A stretch of 64,000 bases of DNA from assembly GCA_013397845.1 (NCBI GenBank), contig VZTG01000381.1, positions 114,683 to 178,682 on the forward strand, written 5' to 3'. Position 1 is the first letter of the stretch, and every line of letters begins with the position of its first letter. Under the pieces are notes generated by a model. The model saw only the letters and a list, made by a program, of their open reading frames with translations, did not search any database and was not told the origin of the DNA. Source of the stretch: Melanocharis versteri. Taxonomy: Eukaryota > Chordata > Aves > Passeriformes > Melanocharitidae. The position numbers were made by a program, and so were the translations under genes. Below, piece by piece: positions 40,630 through 64,000 of the stretch.

Positions 40630-43600
40630 ACAGGTATTAATTTGTGGGGTCTTCTCCACAGATAGAGGTTTTTTAATGCTAGAGCCTATTTTCATGCAGA
40701 TGGACGGTTTCCTTAGCCCAAAATCAGACTACTGTTGTTCCCAAGAGGAATGTTACATCTTCCCAAATCTCTTTCACCAGCTGCCATGGGCACATGTCTG
40801 ATTCACAGCCATGACTCAGATTTCAAGCAGGGAATGTTTTGTGGGTGTACATCTATTCTCTTCAATTTGTGGCTACAGTAAGGCTTAGATACACCATTAC
40901 CAGTACACTAAAACATGTGCCAGCAGACACCCACTTGAGGGAAGGGAGAATTTCACTTGGAATCACTGAGACAAGGCTACAGATGAGGTTCACATGACTC
41001 CTTTTCATGGCAGAATATGCAGGCAAACCCATAAACATAGTTTTGAAAGCCCAATTTCCAAGTCCTTTTCAGTTGCCAGATGGTGAGATGACCCCTAAAT
41101 GTTCAAATATTCATTACTGCTATCTAGATTACTAGCTATCACTTAAGTCTACTATGAACATCAACCAGCACAGAAGATGCAGATTGCATACAGAGTTCTG
41201 GCCACTGCCGCTTTCCTTCTGCACTGAGAAGCAGATGGCTTTTCAGTTACCAACCCACTGATGGGAACCCACACCCCCAGCTCCAGCTCCCACAGGAATA
41301 TATTAATGACTAAATTACAGGTCCCTTGTCTAAATTATTGTTTTCTAGTCCCTTGAATATTGCAATGAAAAATACACAAAAAGCCTTGGGAAACAAGTAA
41401 GAGCTTACCCTTTTTGATTTACCTTCAAGCCACTTTAAGTTTGTACACATCCAAGAGAAGTGATAGGCCTTGCTTGCCTTATTGATTAAGACTAGGGCAC
41501 TCTTCTGGTCCAGGAAAGAATGACGACAGACTCAAAAAGGCCAAGCCTTGTGTTTCTTAAATGCCCACTGGCATCACTGCTTGCACCTCTCTCTAAAAGA
41601 ACAAACCCTGAAAAGAGCATGTGATGTGGTGGATTCTGTGCACTACATCAACTTCTGAAGTGTAAGGATCAGCAGATTATTCATACCCTTCCACTGACAG
41701 CTTCCTCTTGATTAGCTCCAGGCAGCACCTCACTCCATGTATCTCACCACTCTGAAGGAGCCAAATGCCTGGCATTTCTTAAAACAAATCTCATAAAACA
41801 TCCTGAACTGGCTTCACATATACAGACGAGTACATAGTATCATAAGTTTCAGACATTTTTCTTTATTCTCGCAAACTCAGGCTTTGATGATCACAAATTC
41901 TATTAAGCTGGTGACTGGAAAGAAGAAATGAAAATGGACCCATGAGGAGAGTTGTTAAGAAAACAGACCAAGTACGTCTTATGAAACTCAACTAAAATTG
42001 TTCAATATAATGTGAAATACTACCAGAGAAGTACTGCACTTTTTATCATACATACCTAGTAGGTTATAGATTATATAACCAACATTAAAAAGACAGGAAA
42101 CAGCAATCTGCCAAGTTTCAAGACTGCCCTCAAATCACTCCTCTTTACTAACTGTTGACAGCTACAGTGCTACTGTTCTCAGCTGCTGCAAAAAGCCAGT
42201 ATGACACACATCAGAACCACCACCTTCCACCAAAAGGTGATAATTACAGCGTCTGCCATTCAGTGATTATGATATAATTCAGTGATTAAAACAGGCCTTT
42301 TTCAGATGAGGACATGCCTAACAATCTCCTTATGTATGCATTGCTCCTGTAAACACCAATATATCGAATGTTTGGTTGGATAGAGTCAGACTAAAAGAAC
42401 TGATGCCTTGGCTATACAGACGTTAGCAAGTATTTTGTCCTACATTGCTTTCTGTAGTCCTAAAATACATGATTTTCTGTTCATGGTATACAACTACATC
42501 AAAGATTTGGAGAGCAAATTTTACAGAACATCAGTGTGTGATTTTATTTATCTCAGTGGAAGAGTGGAAGGAAGGACACACAAAGCTAGTACAGCCCTCC
42601 TCTGTAAAATACCAGAGACTTTCAGCTGGTCCAGAAAACGGTTCACATACACCAAGTTCGCCAATGGTTCAAGTGTACTTTGTACCTGATACTGTAACAG
42701 ACTAGTAATGCACGCACCCAGCACTTCCCCCAGCTGAGGAGGAAGAACTTATGACGGTGTTAATGCCAGCTGCTTGTTACTCCAGCCAAAATAACCAAAC
42801 AAGTGAGTATTTCAGTTTTGCTTAAATCGCCACTCAACTTTCAGTCACAGGGGTCCTAAAAAGAGTGTAGACATGAATGGTGGAAGTAATTCACTAAATT
42901 ACTAGAACTGTTCTGGAAATTACTAAAAATACCTTTTGGCTTGCTCTGTACTACTTCTGAGGCTTAGTCCTTCACTTCCCAGATGCATATGCAAGGCTTG
43001 GCTTACTGGAGAGACTAAGAGAGTTTTCATGTCTTGTGCTGTGCTCCTGGGACAGCTGGTGGGAGCAGCGCCAACACGACTGCCACATGCCAGCCTCTCA
43101 TCTACCTCTCTGCTTTTACTGCCTGTTAATTTCTTCCCTTATTAATGCAATTGTGAATTCCACAGAATGGAGACAATAACAAATGCATATCCAAGCATCC
43201 ATACGTATACGGATATGTTTGGTTACTTTTACCATCATATTTATTCACCCTCCCTCTTTAAAACCACACACACGTGTTTATCAAAGTATTGCACTGTTTT
43301 AAAATTATTATACTCAAACACTTTTTTGACCCTTCCTCTTCTTTTTCCTGACAAAATTGAAAAATGCTGTTTTCTTATCAGCTCAGAAGCGCAGTTCAAC
43401 TTACCATAAAAAAGTAAAGACAAATTCAGATTTGTAATAAGAGAAAATAATCAGTGCAAGAACAATTGTTTCTGGAGAATAAGTTTTCATACGTCGTGAT
43501 ATCTTAGATTAATTAACTCTAAGTACTTACCATATTTGTAAAGCATGGACAGTCCTAAAATACTTGTCCTAGGGTACAAAAAATTTATGCTTAATATCAA

Positions 43601-45253
43601 TACTATGTTGCAGTACTTGTTTTTAAAATTAACTTTTTTAAGGGTAAGAAATGTCTTTCTAAGCATAACTGAAAGATACCAGTTTATAAAATTTATTTCT
43701 CCATTGACCAATTTCTGTACTCTGCTTATTTGGAAAAGTGATGTACTCATTGAAAGTAATGATACTCTCTGCTTTGCAAACAGCTTATGTTATGGTGATT
43801 AAATATCTTTCATAGCTCTGGCTGCCTTGTGTGTATGAACACACTAAAATGCAGGTACACACTTTTCTTTCCTAGAACTAGACAATCAATCGCAAGACAA
43901 ATTAAAACATCATAGGGACACCTTTTTAGTTAGTGTAAAAATGATCAGTAGTACTCAATACCAGAGGTAAAATGCATTTTGATATTAGGCATGTATGAGA
44001 TGTATGAAACCATTATGTTTCCAGACTCAGCTGTATGGCTTCCTATATACTAGCAGGTCATACATTTCAATAGGCTTATGACAAACAAACAGAAAAAGCA
44101 ATACAGTTACACCAGTTTCTTCTAGTAAAAAATTAAAACTGTATGGCATTTTTTGCTATCTTCTCTTTTTACATTTTGCCCCTCCTGTTAATACCCATTA
44201 GCACTTTATGTTTTGAACCTACACTTGCCAAAGGTATTGGTTGCCTGGCTGAAGCTCTACACTATAAACTGCATCCCTGTGTGCCAGCAATGATTTCAGT
44301 GACATAACCCAGCTACAGGGGTCTGAATTTTGCACTGCTTTTTTCCTGAGGGGGAAGGTGTGATTTATAAAGTAGAATTCAAAATGTTTCCCAGCTATAA
44401 CCACATTTCCTAAGAGGCACCAAAAAGACTGAGTTTGTGTGTAATTATGAAAGACATCGTCTGGGGATGCCAACTGCACTGAAATAGATGAATGGTTTTA
44501 ACACACTAAACATGTCTCAACTCAGCAGCATGCTTATCTAAAACCCAAAATACGACTTTTGATGGTTTAGGTATGCAAAAATTCAGAGATAAGGTAATGC
44601 TAAAACCTTGCACGTTTGGGCTAGATTAGTGAAGTTCTTGTGTTGTCTATGGAATGATTCTGAAAATAAATTGGTCAAGCCTTCTTCAAACTCAGCCTTA
44701 AAATTTTGTTACTGCAATCTGTATTTAAATAAAGCTTTTATTAATGCTTTTATGAAGAAGCTTAAAATCTGTTGACTCAAATACAAGTTACAAGATAAAA
44801 CACATTTGTTTCCAGAAACTTTGGTGTCAGTATTAGTTTGTTTTCTGGAGAAAGGATCTGATAATTCAGCATCCAGGCAATATTTTTTCCTTTTTTTTTT
44901 TTTTTGTATTATGTAATGGAATATTGCCCATATTTTTTGTCCTAAGATGTAATGGATTAATTTTTTTTATAAAGCCCAGAAATGCTCCACACTGAAATAG
45001 ATTACAAGTCACTCCAGTCAAAAACTATGCTGATGTGTTTCCTGTTTACTACGCCTGGTGACAGGATAAGCACCTGTGCTGTCTCCCACACACAGAGACA
45101 ACTCTAAACTAACATTTGAGACAATGGTCTACCGCACCATATTACAGTCAGTTAAAAAAACTCACTTCTTGAAGACATAAATCCACGTAAAAAATCTAGA
45201 TCTTAGTGTAGTGGGATAAAACACCATAAATATGGAAGGAATGTTTACTGCCC
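40630..45253. other. Intergenic, no recognisable gene
   Basis: AT-rich sequence lies between the CR1 fragment and the distal CUL2 polyadenylation signals. It contains a 15-T run at 44891-44905. Open frames are short and match nothing known. Confidence 0.55.
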
Positions 45254-45276
45254 TTTATTGTTTATTGCCCTTTATT
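45254..45276 (-). promoter_or_regulatory. Triple polyadenylation signal, distal CUL2 end
   Basis: Three AATAAA hexamers lie on the minus strand within 23 bp, at 45276-45271, 45266-45261 and 45259-45254. A GT-rich stretch (tggtgtttt, 45226-45218) follows 28-36 nt downstream, as expected for a cleavage site near 45.23-45.24 kb. The position suits the end of a 1.7-kb CUL2 3' UTR. Confidence 0.5.
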
Positions 45277-46488
45277 CATCCTTAGCAAAATCCACATCAG
45301 AAAAACATAGCACCACTTCTTGATGCATTTCCTAATTAACCATAGAAAGTTTCTCATACCCTCTAGATAGCATATGAATGCAATATCACTTAAGAAATGA
45401 GAGACAGCAACAATCTGAGAGTTGGAGAGAAACCTTTCATACAGTGAAGAACTAGAAAAAGAAAAAAGGAGTAAAAAGCTCCCTCCAAAGGTTTTTTTCC
45501 TTTAAAGTTAGTTTTTGATGTGTGGATTTTTAGTAGGTGATAATACACAATCTAAAAAAATATTGCAAACAGTATATATCTACATATGTATTTTTATATG
45601 CACACAAATAAATCTGGCAAAAATAGAACATTTAAACTTAATATTTATCCTGTCAATCATAACTGCAGACATAGCCATGAGGAAGGTCTTCTCTGCAGTA
45701 GGCATTCAGTGTGTTCAAACTCTCAATGCTCTTAAATTCCATTCACTTCCAGTGGTAGAGTTTGTACTTTTTAAAATTATAGTTTACTTGTTTGAGAGTG
45801 AACAGTCACCATGCCAACCCCAATGAACAACACAGGACATGAAATAGCCTGTGGATTTCTTGTCTCACCCTAACAGCTGGAAATCTACTTGGGGCAGAGG
45901 AAAACAAAACATGATAAAAACAACCATTGGAGTCAGGAGGGAAAACAAGAAACAAGCAGTATGAGTTTATGTGGAAACAAACACTGATACCCATCCATGT
46001 AGTGTTTCTACTCAATACATTAGAGAAAAAACATTTTTCAGTTACCAGTCTGCTATATGCTTTCCCATTAAGAAGGTGGTTTCACAAGCCACTGAACTCT
46101 ATCTTTGATGTTCATGCTAACTATTCCTAACTGCTTGTGAACTACACCACTTAAATCCCCTCAAACGTCAGTTTATTTTCTCTTGTAACATATTCCTACA
46201 GTGTGGGATTAACAGACACAGGGGAGGCCTTCAGGCACCGAGAATGTAAATTAGCCTAATCTCAAGAAAACAAGATGTGCACTTAACCATAAATATTTTT
46301 TATAATCACATCAAACATGACATACCTGGTATTCAGTTTTATATAAATTAGTTGTTATGTCAGACCTACTTCTGAGGTTATCCAAAACCCAAACACATAA
46401 CATTATTTCTACTCTTCAGGTCTGAATAATATTTACAGACATTAATGCTATATCCAGCTCTACAATCATTCGAGACACATTATATAAC

Positions 46489-46502
46489 TTTATTCTTTTA
46501 TT
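46489..46502 (-). promoter_or_regulatory. Candidate proximal polyadenylation signals
   Basis: Two AATAAA hexamers lie on the minus strand at 46502-46497 and 46494-46489, about 450 nt past the CUL2 stop. A short GT-bearing stretch follows about 20 nt downstream. They would give a short-3'-UTR form of CUL2. Chance occurrence in AT-rich DNA is possible. Confidence 0.35.
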
Positions 46503-46952
46503 TGACAAGCAGCAGTATCATGTTCGTCATTTTTTTACATTTTAATGTAGATACAATTATTAGGTTATCTGTCATATTACAATATTTAGGTTTTTTGTGT
46601 GATTTTTTTTTTTTTACTTTGTCTTAAGATACATTAAAAAACATCAACTGCAAACGTGAAAGGGGAGGGGGAAAAAAAAAGCATGGTACCCAACCAATTC
46701 TCCACATTTCAGCAATACTTCACTCATTCTTTTAGTAAAGTTTTAAGAAATGTCATAATGACATGAGCTTGAAATATCTATAGGCATTTTCATTGACGCT
46801 CATGACATGGCACTGGTGATGTTGTAAACAGCAGAAAAACAGGGGCTGCCAAGTGACCAATTATGGAGGCACAGGCCTGCCTCTTCCCACAGGAACACAC
46901 CAAACAGTGACAGCAATGATCTCCTTATAATCATACCTGCAGGATAGCAACA

Positions 46953-63555
<16,603 letters not shown>

Positions 63556-64000
63556 CTGCAGACAAGAGTTTAAACTGTGAGCTGAAGAAATACTGACAAA
63601 CAATATAGTACCAGAACATACAACAGTGTATGTATGTAGAATGAGACACAAGAATAAGTAATAAAGTTACAAAAGAACTTGTGCAGGATGCTGAAAAACT
63701 AAATTTGTTCTTCTGAATCAGGCTATTACTGAATGAATATTATCTAGTCTGAGTCCTAACTAGGCTTGGTCACTACTAGATGTCTAACAGCATTCCATAG
63801 TTCTCATCTTGAAATTTCTTGTTCCCTTTAACTTTGTGACCAGTCTTCCCCAATTTCTCTTACCACACTTCTTACTCCTTCTGAGAGTTTTACCACAATA
63901 CCTAATAAAAAGAGAACTCGAAGCATCACTTTACTATTCCAAGTCCATCTGCTTATACGTAAACATCTGCTCAATAGGTACAGGAGTACATCTGAGCTGT

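Larger units (their letters stand above)
45254..46952 (-). other. CUL2: CUL2 3' untranslated region (probable extent)
   Basis: This is AT-rich sequence directly after the CUL2 stop, with no long open frame that continues CUL2. Its left limit is set by a cluster of polyadenylation signals at 45276-45254, giving a 3' UTR of about 1.7 kb. A shorter form ending near 46.47 kb is also possible. Two Pumilio-type octamers fitting TGTANATA are present on the minus strand, at 46437-46430 and 45584-45577. The extent is inferred; no transcript was available. Confidence 0.5.

Noticed and set aside
63556..64000. A further upstream CUL2 exon (a GTG/gtaaga donor-like site near 63863)
   Set aside because: The translation before the site does not match the residues expected before VLGRLKDEE, and no acceptor fits. 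The preceding exon must lie beyond the window.

Overview
This is vertebrate nuclear DNA, almost certainly from a bird. Coding sequence is sparse, introns have GT-AG boundaries, and two fragments match the 3' end of the avian CR1 retrotransposon as I remember it. Nothing bacterial, phage-like or CRISPR-like is visible. The species cannot be named from this window.

Right third (about 45.25-63.56 kb, minus strand): the 3' two thirds of CUL2, the scaffold of the Cullin-2 RING E3 ubiquitin ligases. Thirteen coding exons can be placed to the base. They join in one continuous frame of 507 codons plus stop, matching residues 239-745 of a 745-residue CUL2. The exons for about the first 238 residues and the promoter lie beyond position 64000. 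The neddylation lysine (K689 in human numbering) and the conserved C-terminal winged-helix region are intact. All introns have GT-AG ends except one GC-AG intron after a 102-nt exon. The 3' UTR runs left from 46952. It has an early polyadenylation-signal pair near 46.5 kb and a cluster of three signals near 45.26 kb.

Middle (about 0.44-45.25 kb): no gene that I can recognise. It is largely AT-rich intergenic sequence with small local islands of higher GC (17.5-18.1, 38.2-38.4 and 39.9-40.3 kb), two CR1 fragments (38.0 and 40.5 kb), a probable relic of a tRNA-derived SINE (36.4 kb), short tandem repeats and several hairpin-forming inverted repeats. A few open frames carry splice-site or start-context signals and are listed as findings, not as genes.

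Left edge (1 to about 440): a dense CpG island, which is the signature of a promoter. In human and other vertebrates PARD3 lies on the 3' side of CUL2 in the same orientation. My inference is therefore that this island is the 5' end of PARD3, reading left out of the window. No PARD3 coding sequence is seen, so this rests on gene order alone.

I did not find a new biological system. The most useful leads are the GC-AG intron, the competing hairpins close to the 5' splice site of a frame-breaking CUL2 exon, and the SINE relic.
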